In this document: positions 11,077-23,834 of the stretch, piece after piece
Position numbering within the stretch: the stretch's first letter is position 1
Layout of the letters: every line of letters starts with the position of its first letter
NCBI RefSeq assembly: GCF_003086295.3
Contig: NC_092053.1
Location: 114,585,905 to 114,649,904, forward strand
DNA: 64,000 bases
Source: Arachis hypogaea
Taxonomy: Eukaryota > Streptophyta > Magnoliopsida > Fabales > Fabaceae
Direction: 5' to 3'
Position numbers and translations under genes: made by a program
Notes under the pieces: model-generated
What the model was told of the DNA's origin: nothing
The model's database searches: none
Seen by the model: only the letters and a program-made list of their open reading frames with translations

Positions 11077-14000
11077 ACAATAGCATGTCCTCATGCTAAA
11101 CCAACAAAGGAGAAGGATAAAAGGGCAACAACTTATTGAATACAACTATGTATATGCATGCATGTATGCTATATACTATTTATATATATCTATGTATCTA
11201 TAGTTTCCTATTGATTTGGTGAGAACAAACAATCAAATTCCAAGCAAGATTATGGACATATAGGGCTAAGCAAAGAATTAGCTCAATGCAAACAAAATCT
11301 ATTGAATTGATCCAACTCATCAAAAAGAAGCAATTTGCAAGAATGCATGATAAGAGATGTGGAAACATAGAATCAAGTGATCGAACCCTCACTAGGTGTG
11401 TATGCACTCTAATCACTCGGTGTCTAAGGGTTAATCACTCAAGTCTCCTTCTAATCATGCTTTCAAGGTTTTGCTTTCCATCTAACAATCAACAACAAGT
11501 GATGCATGAATGCAATGATCGTGAGGTCTTTAGAAGGTTGTAATGGGGTTGGGGTAAGGGTAGGATGAGTATATGGCTAAGTGGACTAAAGGATTGAATC
11601 TTTGATTAGCTCAAGTACCCAACTCAACCTATATCAATCATCCCACAAAAACAAATGCATTCTAGCCACCCATTACTTCTTTTCACACACATCCATGCCT
11701 TAGTTTCTATTCAAAACACATATGCATTTCTTATTCCAATTTTTTTTCTTTTTCCTTGGGATAACTTTTGTCCCATCTTATTACTATATTTTTTTCTTTC
11801 ATTTCATTTTTTTCCTATGACAAATGCATATGGTTAAAGCAAATTGATACATGAATGTGCACCCATTTCTCCCAAATTTTCAATAAGTACCCAAAACATA
11901 ATTTTTCTTTATCAATGCTTCCCAAAATTTCCCCCACACTTAAATGACACACACATCTTAACCTAAGCTAATCAAAGATGCAATTCGAGATAATTCATAG
12001 TTTTTCGCTTAGGGTTGTAATGTGCTAATATTTAGAACAAAGGGGATTAAAAAGCTCAAAAGGGGTTAACAAGGGTAGATGCAAGGGTAAGGCTATATGG
12101 GTGAGTGAGTTTAATTCAAAGATGGCCTTAATCATGCTAAATGCATTCAAGACATCAAACATCGGAAATAAAGAATTAAGCAAAACCAAGATAACAATCA
12201 TAGAAGGAGATATAGCACACAATGAACAAAAATTATGGTTATAATGTGTAACCACTCATTAAATCTCAAAAACTCACAAGGCATTTTGTTCTATCTCTCT
12301 TCTATGTTCCACAAGAATTCATTCAAGCAAGTTTTAAAATAATTTTTCCAAATCAATTCAATAGAACGCCCTAAAAATAAAAATCTTAGAAATCTTTGTT
12401 GTTTTTCACCAAAATTATTTTCTATATGTATGTATGATGTGATGGATGCAATTTTCAAAATTTTTCTAGTTCTTTTCCTAATTTTTAACAAGCAAAAACT
12501 AACATGAACAATTTGGACCAAAATTGAACTAGGTGCTATGCTATTCACATCATCCAATCACAACTTCTATCTATAAATATATACCATGAAAATGTAATAG
12601 TAAAAAATACTAATAAATATCTACAAAAATCATAATAAAAGAAGAAAAAAATAAAGTGCAAAGTGTTCGGAAAAGAAAGTTTATGCCCCAAAAATGGTGA
12701 ATCCTCCCCCACACTTAAGTGTTGCACGGTCCTCCGTGCACAAACATAATCTGGGGAGAATGGTTCTAAAGAGCTCCACCTTCAGTTGGCGGATGCGGGG
12801 GCTTGGGTTGTGTGGAAATCGCCAAGTCCACTGTAGGCTCGGCATCTCCATCCTCGGTGTCCTCTTCCTCTCCCGGCTCCTTGCCTTGTGTCTCATCCCA
12901 AAAAGAATGAATAAGGTATAATTAGGAATCATAAGGAAAGTAGCACAAAAAAGGTAAAGGAGAGAGTAAATAAGCATCTAATTGAGGAATTTTGCATAGT
13001 GTTATGGTATAGTAAAATGCATTGTGTGTATTCTAAGTGTGCACGGTTTAGAACACACATGTTGGCCGGTTAAAATGGTAACCACATAATCAAAAGAAAT
13101 AGTTAAGAATGATTTTCTCAATTAAGTATCCTAGGTTGTAAATAAAGAATAAGCAAAACTTAAGGTACAAGCAACCCTAGGTAACACAAAAGTGAATTGA
13201 ACCTATGAGAGATTGGTTATTGATATTGTGCAAGTGAAAGCGCAAGATTGATAAAATAGCACAACAAGCAATAACCAATGCAATGATGAAAAGAAAACTA
13301 CTTATTCATCATGAAACACAAAGAAAGAGTCACATGGTATAGGTACTTATTACAAAAAGTGATACACTTGATAGCAATCAAGCAAAGTCACTCAAACAAA
13401 TGCCAAGCATTAACAGGGAGCAAGTACCGGTCATGTGATGAATGTGATATGAAAAATCATGATAAACAAGTAATTTCAACTCAATTCACTTGATTTCATA
13501 TGCACTTATAAAAGTTTCACCTAATATGTAACAAAATGTAAATGTGCAAATCCAATTAGGTGATAGTAATTGAAGGTAAAGTACAAGTGCATCCATGAAA
13601 TTCAATCAACAAGCAACCCAATCAAACAACAAGCAAACACTTGCAACTTATTCAATTACAAACACTTAAACCAAAACTAATATAATTACTAAAACAAAAA
13701 TGTCATGCAATGAAAACTAAGTAAAACAAGCAGAAAAACATGGAAAAGAAAGGTAGGGGAGGGATGGAGGGGAAAAGAAGAGAAGAAGTAGAGAGAAGAG
13801 AAGAAAAGAAGTAAAGTGAGAGAAAACGAAGGCGTGCATACGCACACAAGGCAGAACAGGGGGTGTGCGCTCGCACGACGCGTGCGAGTGCTCCGGACAG
13901 AAGAAAAATATAGATGTGTGCATGCGCACCTAACTGTGCGGATGCACAAAACTCTTTTTGTTTTTAAAGAGGATGGATCATGTGTGGGTGCGCACACAAG

Positions 14001-14561
14001 TCCGTGCGCACGCACAGGAGCAAGTGGGGTTGGGGTGCAGGCACACAAGCTGTGCTAACGCTCCCACCAGAGGGAGTGCAAGCTTGCGTGCGGACGCACA
14101 CGTCTGTGCGGACGCACAGATAGCGTGATAAGGAACATGCGTGCGTGCGTACAAGGCAGTGCGCATGCACAGATCAAGAAAAATAGGGCAGCGTGCACGC
14201 ACAGGGTGTGCTGGCGCTGCGACCAGAGGACGCTACAAAAGGTGTGCAGACGCACAATAGCGTGTGCTTGCACAGATGGCAAAAATTGCAGTTGCATGCG
14301 CACGGACAAGGTGCGTGCGCACAGGTGCCCTGATTCAAAAATTTTTTTTCTTTTCAAAACCAAGGGTCTAAGCCTTAGCACATCAACATATCAACCCTAA
14401 AACATTCAAAACATCACGAAACCATGATCCATTTGCAATTTAACTTACTAAACTCAAAATTAAACTAATCATAAGCTACTAAGACAAGCAAACATGCAAG
14501 AAACTAGAACTATAAACAAAGAGAAAGGTAAGAAAGATGTTTCCATGGTGGGGTGTCTCCC
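11077..14561 (-). other. Non-coding 3' interior of the Athila-like element
   Basis: No domain is recognisable. The stretch 11,100-13,680 is AT-rich with short spurious frames. A block around 12,690-12,900 (CCCCCACACTTAAGTG..., then a more GC-balanced stretch) resembles untranslated conserved sequence of related elements. The part 13,820-14,335 is a dense array of TGTGCG/CGCACA words, listed separately. Confidence 0.6.
13826..14332. repeat. Array of GC-rich near-palindromes (TGTGCGnnCGCACA)
   Basis: Imperfect inverted words such as GTGCGGACGCACA, GTGCGCACGCACA, TGCGTGCGGACGCAC and CGTGCGTGCGTAC recur roughly every 20-40 bp. The same motif family fills ~200 bp of each LTR of this element (10,560-10,760; 24,480-24,680). 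The centre of the palindrome varies while the TGTGCG/CGCACA arms are kept. The frames at 13,689-14,381 are by-products of the array. Confidence 0.8.
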
Positions 14562-14599
14562 ACCTAGCAGTGGGGTGGGCATGGTTTGGATTTTTATAA

Positions 14600-15045
14600 A
14601 TCCAAACTGGATCCATTTCAAAACCAGTTTTATGGTTCATGAAACCAAACCAGAACTGGATTGAAGAGAGAAACCGGTTTTAAACCGGTTTGAAAAAACA
14701 AAAACCGGTTTTAAACCGATTTTAGAATTTAAATCCGGTTTTACTTACAAACCGGTTTTAAATCCAGTTTTACGTATAAAACCGGTTTTAAATCCGGTTT
14801 TTGTTAATCCAAATCTAAAATCCCGTTTTTTTATAAAATTCAGTTTTAAAACCAGATTTTTTAACTAAAAATTCAATTTTAAAACCAATTTTTGAAAATC
14901 CAGTTTTAAAACCAGTTTCTTCAACCAAAAATCCAATTTTAAAACTAGTTTTTAAAAATCCAATTTTTAAACCAGATATTTTAACAAAAAATCTACTTGT
15001 AAAACCAGTTTTTAGAAATTCAATTTTCAAACCATAATTTTTTTT
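14600..15045. repeat. Left subterminal repeat array of the hAT element
   Basis: More than a dozen copies of a ~10-14 bp word based on AAACCGGTTTTAAA occur, first as perfect palindromes (14,670-14,800) and then as degraded AAACCAGTTTTT forms out to 15,040. Dense subterminal motifs are the usual transposase-binding sites in hAT elements. The right end (20,150-20,330) has a weaker set with GGATCTGGATCT and TTGGATTTAAAA words, so the two ends are asymmetric. The minus-strand frame 14,815-15,030 is an artefact of the repeat. Confidence 0.8.
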
Positions 15046-15445
15046 AAAGTAAAATTAATACTAAAGTCATTTTAAAGTGTATAGGTTCATTACAACTAGA
15101 ATTTGGTTCTTTATAAATCTAATGACAATAGCTAATCTATATAACATTTAATCATTCTCAAGATATCAAAAGAATACCACCAAAAAATCTCTCTAAAACA
15201 ACAACCACGAAGTATCAAAAGATGCCAAGTTGCCAACAAAATCATCAAACAACCACAACCTTTGAGGAAAATATATCTGAAAATAACAAAATATACCTTT
15301 ATCATTTCAAAACAAATCTTTGAATGAAAGTATTAAACCAAATGAGAATATTAAGCATACCTAGTCATCATCAAGATTATCAATTGATGCCGCCATAGAA
15401 CAAGCACCATCGTTAGAGAAAAATATATCTGCCAAGGGAATCAAA

Positions 15446-17567
15446 TTAATTATCAAGTCTATATTCAACAACTTTTAATTGGTAACTAATACCTAATTTA
15501 TAAAATAAAAAGATAACAAAAACAAAAATAAAATAAAATGAGAAGAAATATGAAACAAATTTTATACCTTGATCAACTTGTTGAAGAACTTCATCATTAT
15601 CATCTAAAGCAGAGAAAAGATCTTCCTTAAGCCAATCTCCTGTGCAGACTAAGGCTTCTACCATTCTAGGTGTTAAGGAACTGCGGTATGGATCGAGGAC
15701 TCTTCCTCCAGTACTAAATGCAGACTCCGAAGCTACCGTAGAAACAGGTATAGCCAATACCTCACGAGCCATATTTCCAAGAATTGGAAATCGGGTTGAG
15801 TTGACCTTCCACCAGTTTAGTATATCGAACTTATGGGAGTATAGCTCGCATTCTTCTTGTAAATATCTATCAAGTTCAGATCTTGTATTTGTTCTGCGAC
15901 CGGTTGCTTGTAGAAAAAAGCCCATGCCATGAAGATCGGTATTAATGTTGTTGGCTTGAACATCTTGTGTATCAGCTTCACTTGCTTCCTCATAACTTTG
16001 GTATTGCTAATAAAGTAACTTTATGCACTTGGACAACTTTGACTTCAATTCGCCTCCTTTTTCTTCTCCAAAGAAGTAATCCAAGAAATAATTGACATAC
16101 TCAATCTTTTGCATTGGATTAAGTACGATAGCAATCAATAACAACATATTCACCAAATCAGATTACCCCAATACTTTTTATACTTAACCCTCATCCTTTC
16201 TGCCATTGACATAGTACTAAAATCAACAGAATCACAAGAATGACGAATAAATCATCCAATTGCAAATACTTCCTTCATATACATATCACTGGTAACATAT
16301 AAGGTACCAGAAACACGTATAGTGGCATCACTAAACACTCGCAAAAATGGTACAATGGACTCATCATACTCCCAGTCTGAATCAGAAGGAACACCTCTCC
16401 CTTTTCCTCCATTCATCTCTCCTATATAAGTATTATCTTTCAAAGCAAGCAACTCAAATGCTTTGCGATGCTTCAAAGCTACCTCTAATATTTGATAGGT
16501 AGAGTTCAACCTAGTCTCAACATCCATGCAAGGCAAGCCTTTATATTGGATTTTCTCTAGTTCAACACACTTTTGAAACCTACTAGCTCTAGATGGAGAA
16601 GATCTAACATACTTTACTGCACTACGAATCCTCAAGACTGATTCATCAATCTCTTTCAACCCCTCTTTTACAATTAAGTTTATAATATGTGCACAACATC
16701 TCATATGAATAAATTCACCATTCAAAATAATGCTATTCCCAGAATTCAATCGTTGCTTCAGATATTTAATTGCAACATCAATAGACGAGGCATTATCAAC
16801 TGTCACACTAAAGACCCGATTCAAATTCCAATTATTTAAACAAGATTCAATTGTTGCTCCTATAACCTCTCCTGAATGACTTGTCACTTGACAAAAATTA
16901 AGTATTTTTTTTTATATAATTTTCAATCAAAATCAACAAAGTGTGCTGTCAAATTCATATAAGTAAAATTTTGAATTGAAGTCCAAGTGTTAGTGGTTAG
17001 ACGTACTCTACCACAATTTGCCAAAAGAAAATCTTGCAACTTCATCTTCTCTTCAGCATAAAGAGCTCCAATGTCACGTGCTAATGTAGTCTGTGAAGGA
17101 ACTTTGAATCTTGCTTGTAGGGCATGTACAAATTTTCGGAATTTCAGGCTTTCAACAAAGCGAAATGGTAGCTCTTCCCCAATAAACATTTCCACAAGTG
17201 CCCTTCGAGCCTCCTCTTGGTCAAATTTGGAAGCACTGGGTGAATTTAAAACACCATGCTCATCTATAGTCGGTGTGGTCGTTGTTTTTCTTCTTTTGTT
17301 CGAATCATTATTAGGATTTTGCTTGCATCTTCTCAAATGACCACCCATTGAGCTGGTTCCATTCCCATATTGTATTAAGCTACCACAATATTTGTATTTA
17401 GCCTTCTTCTTGGTAGCATTCTCTACATCAAAATGATCCCAGACAGCTGACCGATTCTTACAAACACCTGACGATGGAGAAGATGGTTGAGTGCTAGCGG
17501 ACATCCCTGCTGCTTCAATATTACTGTTTTCAGTCATCTTGCTCTGCATATAAAGCAAGGTGTACAT
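15446..17567 (-). pseudogene. hAT transposase (BED zinc finger, RNase H-like core, C-terminal dimerisation domain), inactivated
   Basis: Minus strand, three open pieces. 17,567-16,923 holds a BED finger (SAVWDHFDVENATKKKAKYKYC ... GHLRRC in two parts), with the first zinc-ligand Cys replaced by Tyr. 16,887-16,252 holds the catalytic-fold segment with VTVDNASS and CCAHIINLIVKEGL. 15,925-15,446 holds the hAT dimerisation block (FPILGNMAREVLAIPVST, SESAFSTGGRVLDP). The pieces are separated by a TGA at 16,923-16,925 plus a frame change in the following A/T run, and by stops between 16,250 and 15,930. It would have cut and pasted the element. The BED finger links it to the large plant zf-BED/RICESLEEPER-like group. 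No intact frame remains. Confidence 0.9.
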
Positions 17568-20333
17568 AACTCAAAATTTGGTGCCAAACATGCTAAAATT
17601 AACACAAACTAATCCAAAGAAACAGCAGCCAATAAAACTTCAGCATGATTCATAAACTAATGCATGTTCAAATATCTCGCAAAGAAAACACGGCCTAAAG
17701 ATTATGAAAATTACTATCCTGTACCTCAAAACAGCAGAACAAGACAGCAACAGTGTTTCATATCAACAAAATTAACCTATCCAAATATTTCTGTGACTGT
17801 CTCGCTTGATAAAAACTATCATCTACATTGATACCTTTGGTAGGATTTTGGACAAGCATGCTACTATAACCATGAAAACAATGTCACTCATTTTCAACTT
17901 CACATACACGATTATTTTTTAAATTCTTTTTAGTGATACAGGTACCAAAAACAATAATCTCCTCTTAAATAATACCAAATATTATTAGTTGTGCATGCAA
18001 TTCATCAAGGCCAAAAAAAATTGTTAATAAATAATATCAGAAAAAGTTCATAGAATGAAGGCAAAGGAGATAATCATGCAACCAGAAAATAGACACTTAA
18101 CATCATATTAAACACAACAAAATTAGAAGACAAGCAAAAAGAACTAAGTCGAAAAAGAGATGCCAAAACAGCAAAAATAGTTCAAACTCGGTCAAATATA
18201 TGTCAAATTGATCAAATAAGAATAAACACATACAATACAATTAATATTTTGAGAAAATCAGCATTTTGGCCACCCAAAGTTTTGGTTTTCAACAAAATTG
18301 CCCCCCAAAAGAAAAAAAATAGCATCATGCCTCCCAAAGAATAGCACTCTCCAACAAAATGCACTAACAGTTGCTAATCTTTGACGTGCCATATAGACAA
18401 TGTAAGGGGTAATTTTTTCCATAATTTCTATAAACAATGTAAGGGGTAATTTTTTTGCAAGACATGAGAACATTATTATTAGTAGCATTGTGCATATATA
18501 ATAGCTTAATTAACCCACTTAATAACAGTCATAGCATAAAATAAATAAGGTAAATATATTAGTAGTAGAAATAGATAATAGATAAAATATGAAATGCAAA
18601 GTTATATTATATCAGCATACAATTTTAAGGATACATTTGAACACATATATCATCGAATCAACTATTTATATTGCGTTTAACAATTTCCCTCAAACACAAA
18701 AAAAACCTTCAAGTTTCAAGAAAAAATATATTCAAATAACTAACCTAATTTATCTAACATAATTAACATAATTTATCTAACATAATTATCTAGCTAAAAA
18801 TCAACTATCAACTATAAACTATTCCCTAATAAAATCATACTTGCATCCCTTCCCCAGTAAACAAACAATGAACTTTGATGTGTTCTATCCTCAGCAATAA
18901 ACCATTAGCAAAGTAAAACTTGAAGACAAGAAAACAAGAAGTGTCAAGTATGATCAGTCTGCACGGTGAGGTCCTGCACACCCAAATCATGGTATAGACC
19001 ATGCACAAATTCACAAACATTGAATAAATTGATGCAGTTAATTTCTGTTTTGCATCACTGGATTCTATACAAGCACAACGATATTTTACTATATATATAA
19101 CTACATACAAAAATAGGTGAAATCATAGGATCAATCCACTTTATAGGATCAGTTTTATTGTTCAAAGAAACAGGAACTAGAGTTAGATATGTTGTCCCGT
19201 TAGGGTATTTTATGAAACTGTATCTAAGGAGCAGAACCATGAACAACATGAACAATGATCCTATGAACAATGAAGTTGCTGAAATGAAATATCCTATGCT
19301 TTAACAGTATGCTAGAACTAGAAACCTTGTGCTATGTCTCAACAACAGAGTAGCATGATGAATGAACAGGAACAAAATTCAAAGCTAATTAAAGAATTTA
19401 AACACAAGGCAAGGCAAATACCTGGTGCTTGGTGAGCTTCTGTGAATGGCTCTGATCTTCTTACTTCTTAGGGTGGAGATCAAGAGCTTGATGTGTACTT
19501 CTTCTTCTTATAAACTTCCCTCAAGATATCCTACTTTTGAGAAATCACCATCAACACTTGACCAAAAGAAACCATACAACCTTGCTGTAAAAAAAAAAAA
19601 AAAAAAAAAAAAAACCAAAATAAAAATGGCATTAACACAAACACTTGATATGCATAACAGCATAAGCAATGCAACCTTGTTCAGTTTTTCAAATTGATGG
19701 AATGGAACAGAATAGAAATTTCAACTATATAATCACAAATGTAGTAAATCCCTATCTACCACTCAATTTCTTTTCTCAGATGATAGATTCACTCTGTAGT
19801 TCTTCTCTGTTGATTCACAACATTTCAATCTACCAAATTAATTACTTAATGGTAAAACTATCTAACCTTGAGGGTACCCAGAGAACGGAGAAGAACAGAG
19901 CTGGGTCACAGGTAGAAAAGGCGGACGGCAGAACCGCGGATGGCAGAACAGAGCAGTGGCGTGACGCGCTTGTGGTGGTGGTGGCAGCTACGAAACTGCA
20001 GTGCCAGTTGCCTGCTCTGGTGCCGGCTACGGCGGAGACTAACCGGTCGAAGGAGAAGAGGCGAAGGAGAAAAGGATTCGTGCATGTTAAGTGTGATTGG
20101 TTCACCAAATCAAAAATTCATAATTAGGGTTTTTTTGAGATTTGGATCTTAATCTGGATCTGGATCTGGATCTGGATTTAAAACTGTTTAGATGGATTGG
20201 ATTTAAAACCAAATTATAAAATAAATTAGTTTGGCTTGGATTTTTTTTTTTTTGTTTAAAACTGGTTTTTTTTTTAATGGTTTGGTTTGGATTTGGTTTA
20301 AAATCCAAAATTTGGATTTTTTTGCCCACCCCT
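17568..20333 (-). other. 5' untranslated and subterminal part of the hAT element
   Basis: No transposase homology upstream of 17,567. It contains a duplicated word CAATGTAAGGGGTAATTTTT (~18,398 and ~18,436), a poly-A run at ~19,589-19,613, and a GC-richer patch at 19,870-20,080 that could be a leader exon or promoter-proximal sequence on the minus strand. No coding call is supported. Confidence 0.5.
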
Positions 20334-20563
20334 ACCTAGCACTTTGGTTTATAGTCCTTAAGTTGGACTTGTTAAGGAGACTCTTACTAGGGTGGCTTGT
20401 GTTTCCACTCCTCCTTGAACCTCCATCCATGCTTGGTCCTTAAAGCTCCTCCAGGATCCCATATTCTAGTTTCCCGTTCTCCTTCTTGCGGATTTTTATG
20501 CTCCAAGCCGGATGGATAAGTTTCCAATTGACCCTTGAAGCACCTCAACACTCCGGAATCCAC

Positions 20564-21574
20564 TTAATTGTGCTTCACACCATGCTTGAATCCAAAGCTT
20601 GATTTGGCTCTCTTGATGAGCTTTGGACTCACTTGGAAACCAACACTTCTTTCTCCACCATGTACCAACCCAAGAAAGACCTTAAATTGGTAATCCGTTT
20701 TCAAGATAGCATCTTGGTGGGGGCCAATGAAGCTCATAGGTGAAATTGTCACACACTCAATATGTTCTTGGAACGGAATTGCTTCCTCACCAACTTTCTC
20801 TTTCCCATCACTCAAGTCATAACAAGGAGGTTGTGAGAAGTCTACCTCAATGTCTCTCTCAAATTCAATGGGAAGAGGCTCATTAGGATCATTGAGGGGA
20901 TTGACCAAGGAGGACAAAAAATCACTTATGATGGAATCCTCATTTTCATCAATCTCCCTCAACTCCTCCTTTCTCTCCTCCGGTTAACATACTTCACTTT
21001 CTCCCTTTTGTTACACTTCAAGCTCTAACTCTTCTTCTTTCCCTTGTGGCTCCATGCTCTCCTCTTCACTACATGCATTAGTTTACCCTCCACATTCCTC
21101 AAGAGGAATGCCTTGATCGGATGAGTGTCAGAGAACTAAGCGGTTCACCGCTTCGGCTATGGTTGCCACGAATTGCTCTTGTGTCCTTCAGAATCCTTCT
21201 TGCTCTTGGAGAAAGGCTTGAAGGTCTTGATGGTCTTGGGTCAAGGGTGGAAAAGCTTCACAATTAGGTAAGAGGGAAGGTTCATTGGTTGGGAAGAAGG
21301 TTGGATATGTGGGAGGTAGTTCATGTTGATGAGTATCTTGAGGTGGTGTGTAAGAAGGTGTATGATGGTGGTGGTGTGGTGATTGAAAATACGGTGATTG
21401 AGGGTTGTGTTGAGAGTAGGGGTCATAGGTATATGGTGGTGGAGGTGTATAGTCATAGTGAAATCCACCATATCCTTGGTTTAGGTATGCATATTGGGGA
21501 GGGTATGGTTCATTGTAATATGGAGGAGGTTGCTTCTTCAAAAATTGATGCTCCAATCCCATGATGCAATCCAA
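20564..21574 (-). pseudogene. Decayed ORF of the Athila-like element, Pro/Tyr/His-rich N-terminus
   Basis: Minus-strand frame beginning at 21,574 close to the PBS. Two open pieces (21,574-21,188 and 20,962-20,564) lie in the same frame with several stops between them, and the intervening codons still read as protein-like (Gln/Glu-rich). The N-terminal part is rich in Pro, Tyr, His and Gln (PPPPYTYDPYSQHNPQSPY and similar). The C-terminal part is acidic (DENEDSIISDFLSSLVNPLN). Its position after the PBS suggests a gag replacement, but I recognise no gag domain and the function is unknown. Confidence 0.55.
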
Positions 21575-21793
21575 AAATTGAAGTTATTAAGCCCTACAAA
21601 ATGATAACAACCAAACTCCAAACCAAGAGGGTGATAACTCATAGAGAAAATAGAAAATAAAAACTAAAGACATCAAGAAACAAAAGAAACAAAATCCTAA
21701 TTAATAGCAAAAACAAGCAAACAACCCAAAAAGTATCTATTCACACTATTCACATATTTACAACAACCAAAATATAGCACTCATGACGCTAGC

Positions 21794-21811
21794 TCCCCAG
21801 CAACGGCGCCA
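21794..21811 (-). promoter_or_regulatory. Primer-binding site (Asp-tRNA type)
   Basis: On the minus strand TGGCGCCGTTGCTGGGGA lies 6 bp after the LTR end. This is the PBS class used by Athila/Tat relatives, complementary to the 3' end of tRNA-Asp except for one or two bases. It fixes the orientation of the element and the end of its 5' LTR. Confidence 0.85.
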
Positions 21812-22351
21812 AAAATTTGACGAGTGCGATTTGCACCGATTTGGATTTTCACACTTAAGATAACTTCCGTTGCAAGTATAGACCAAACCGGCAATTTAAA
21901 TCCCAAACATCAAAGTTTAAAATTTCTAATTAACCGAGAGTAATGAAACCTCGGGTCGTCTTCCCTAGGAACTAATGCCAAGAGTGCATACAATTTTGGT
22001 TGTGAAGAGCCAAAGGGGTATTTTCAATAATAAGGAAGCAATAAAAATAAAGAGATAAAAGAACTAGACAAAATTGCAATTAATAAAGCAATAAAGGAAT
22101 AAAAGAACTATGTATGTAATATGGACAAGTAATGCTATAAAGTAATGAAAAAGTAGTCCAAAACATAAATAAAACCTTGACTTGGGATGAGTTATGGAAT
22201 CCCTTCCTTGCTATAACCACAACTATGATAATTATCATGAGTTAATCTCGCCTAGTTAACCCCAACCATCGAGGAGTAAGTCAAGTAAGCATAATTGACC
22301 TTAATCCATAAGTTCTAACCAACTTACCAAACTAGTTGATAAAAGGCTAGC

Positions 22352-23834
22352 TGATAAACCAATATTTTATGATATACTTTGTGCCTAATTTAAGTGATTT
22401 ATTCAATCCTTCACTCACTTATTCATATAAATTGCATGGTTTTACTTTCCCTTCCTTATTATGTGATGTATGTGAAAAACATGTTTCCTATGCCTTAAAA
22501 TTAATTATTTTAATTACCCTTTACTTCCATTCGATGTCGTGATTCGTGTGTTGAGTAGTTTCAGATCTTCTAAGGCAGGAATGACTTAAAGGATGGAAAG
22601 GAAACATACAAAATTGGAAGGAAGGCATAAAACGGAGTTTTTGAAGAAATTGGCAGTGACGCGATCGCATGGACGACGCGGCCGCATGCCAGCGCGAAAT
22701 GGTAGTGACGCGACCGCATTATTGACGCGATCGCGCGCCTTAAGCGAAACGCATATGACGTGGACACATGATTGAAGCGACCGCGTGGCAAGGAAAACTC
22801 CAAATGACGCGACCGCGTGACCCACGCGGACACGTGACAGAGGCCATGCACCAGAAAGTACATAAAACACTCCCAGCAATTTCTGAAGCCCTTTTTGGCC
22901 CAAATCCAAGTCCAGAAGGCACAGATCAGAGGTTGTGAAGTGAGAGAATGCATCCATTCAAGAGACTCTCGAATTTAGTTACTTTTTCATGAATTAGATG
23001 TAGTTTTGAGGGAGAGGTTCTCTCCTCTCTCTTTTAGGATTTAGAATTTGGATTTCTTTTGCTTTCAGGATTATCTCTTTTTATCAGGTTCAACATTCCT
23101 TTTTATTTAGCTTCTCAATTTAATTTATGAATTCTTCTATGTTACAGATTATTCTTTGAATTAATGTTATTTGAGGTATTTCAGTTTATTATTGATCTCT
23201 TTTATTTATGTTATTGTTGCTTCTAATCTAAAGATATTTTTATTCCAGTAGATTTACTTTTCCCCTTTGGTCTTGGTTAAGAAATCAGTAACTCAGGAGT
23301 TATCAAACTCAACATGATCGATAATTTCTATCTTTGCTAATTGAATTGAACTTCAATAATCTCAATCTTTCCTTAGGGATTAACTAGGATTTGAAGATCA
23401 ACATAATTAGTCACTTGACCTTTCTTTACTTTAAGTAAAGGCTAACTAAGTGGAATTAAGATTCAATCTTCATCATCATTGATAAGGATAACTAGGATAG
23501 GACTTCCAATTTCTCATACCTTGCCAAAAGTTTATTTTATAGTTATTTATTTATTTTACAGTCTTTTACTTATTTTAATTGCAATTCAAATCACTTGTTC
23601 CCCATCTTCAAAACCCCGATTTACAATCTTCATAACCAATAATAAGAACATACTTCCCTGCAGTTCCTTGAGAAGATGACCCGAGGTTTAAATACTTCGG
23701 TTATCAATTTTTAAGGGGTTTGTTACTTGTGACAACCAAAACGTTTGTAAGAAAGGTTGATTGCTTGGTTTAGTAACTATACTTGCAACGAGAGTTTACT
23801 ATAACTTCTAAACCATCAATCTTCAGTTCTTTCA
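22352..23834 (+). mobile_element. Solo LTR of a third retrotransposon family
   Basis: It starts TGATAAACC, ends ATCTTCAGTTCTTTCA, and is flanked by an exact 5-bp duplication CTAGC (22,347-22,351 and 23,835-23,839). It is 1,483 bp with no internal region, PBS or purine tract, so it is the product of LTR-LTR recombination. The end region is typical of plant LTRs (GACCCGAGGTTTAAATAC; TTGCAACGAGAG). It holds a CpG-rich motif array at 22,655-22,845. The spurious frames here are not genes. Confidence 0.92.
22655..22845. repeat. CpG-rich motif array (GACGCGACCGC) inside the solo LTR
   Basis: At least seven copies of a word GACGCG(A/G)(C/T)CGC(A/G)TG with variants (GTGACGCGATCGCATG, GACGCGACCGCATT, GACGCGATCGCGCG, ACGCGACCGCGTG). 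CpG density is far above the AT-rich surroundings. Similar in style to, but different in sequence from, the arrays in the other two LTR families here. Confidence 0.8.

Larger units (their letters stand above)
14570..20333 (-). mobile_element. hAT-superfamily DNA transposon, 5.76 kb
   Basis: Flanked by an exact 8-bp target duplication ACCTAGCA (14,562-14,569 and 20,334-20,341). Ends are inverted: GTGGGGTGGGCA on the left and AGGGGTGGGCA on the right strand, typical of hAT elements. The sequence before and after reads through as a plausible uninterrupted Athila interior. It encodes a decayed BED-finger hAT transposase on the minus strand. Subterminal regions carry arrays of AAACCGGTTT and related TTTAAAACC/ATCCAAA words. 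Confidence 0.93.

Noticed and set aside
13689..14400. Several overlapping frames on both strands
   Set aside because: Low-stop translation of the GC-rich palindrome array, repetitive in all frames.
18258..18488. Minus-strand ORF in the hAT 5' region
   Set aside because: It lies over a short tandem duplication and has no similarity to any family I know. A chance frame is more likely.
21241..21564. Plus-strand and alternative minus-strand frames near the Athila-like PBS
   Set aside because: They overlap the Pro/Tyr-rich minus frame that starts near the PBS and keeps a second open piece in phase. The alternatives do not continue.
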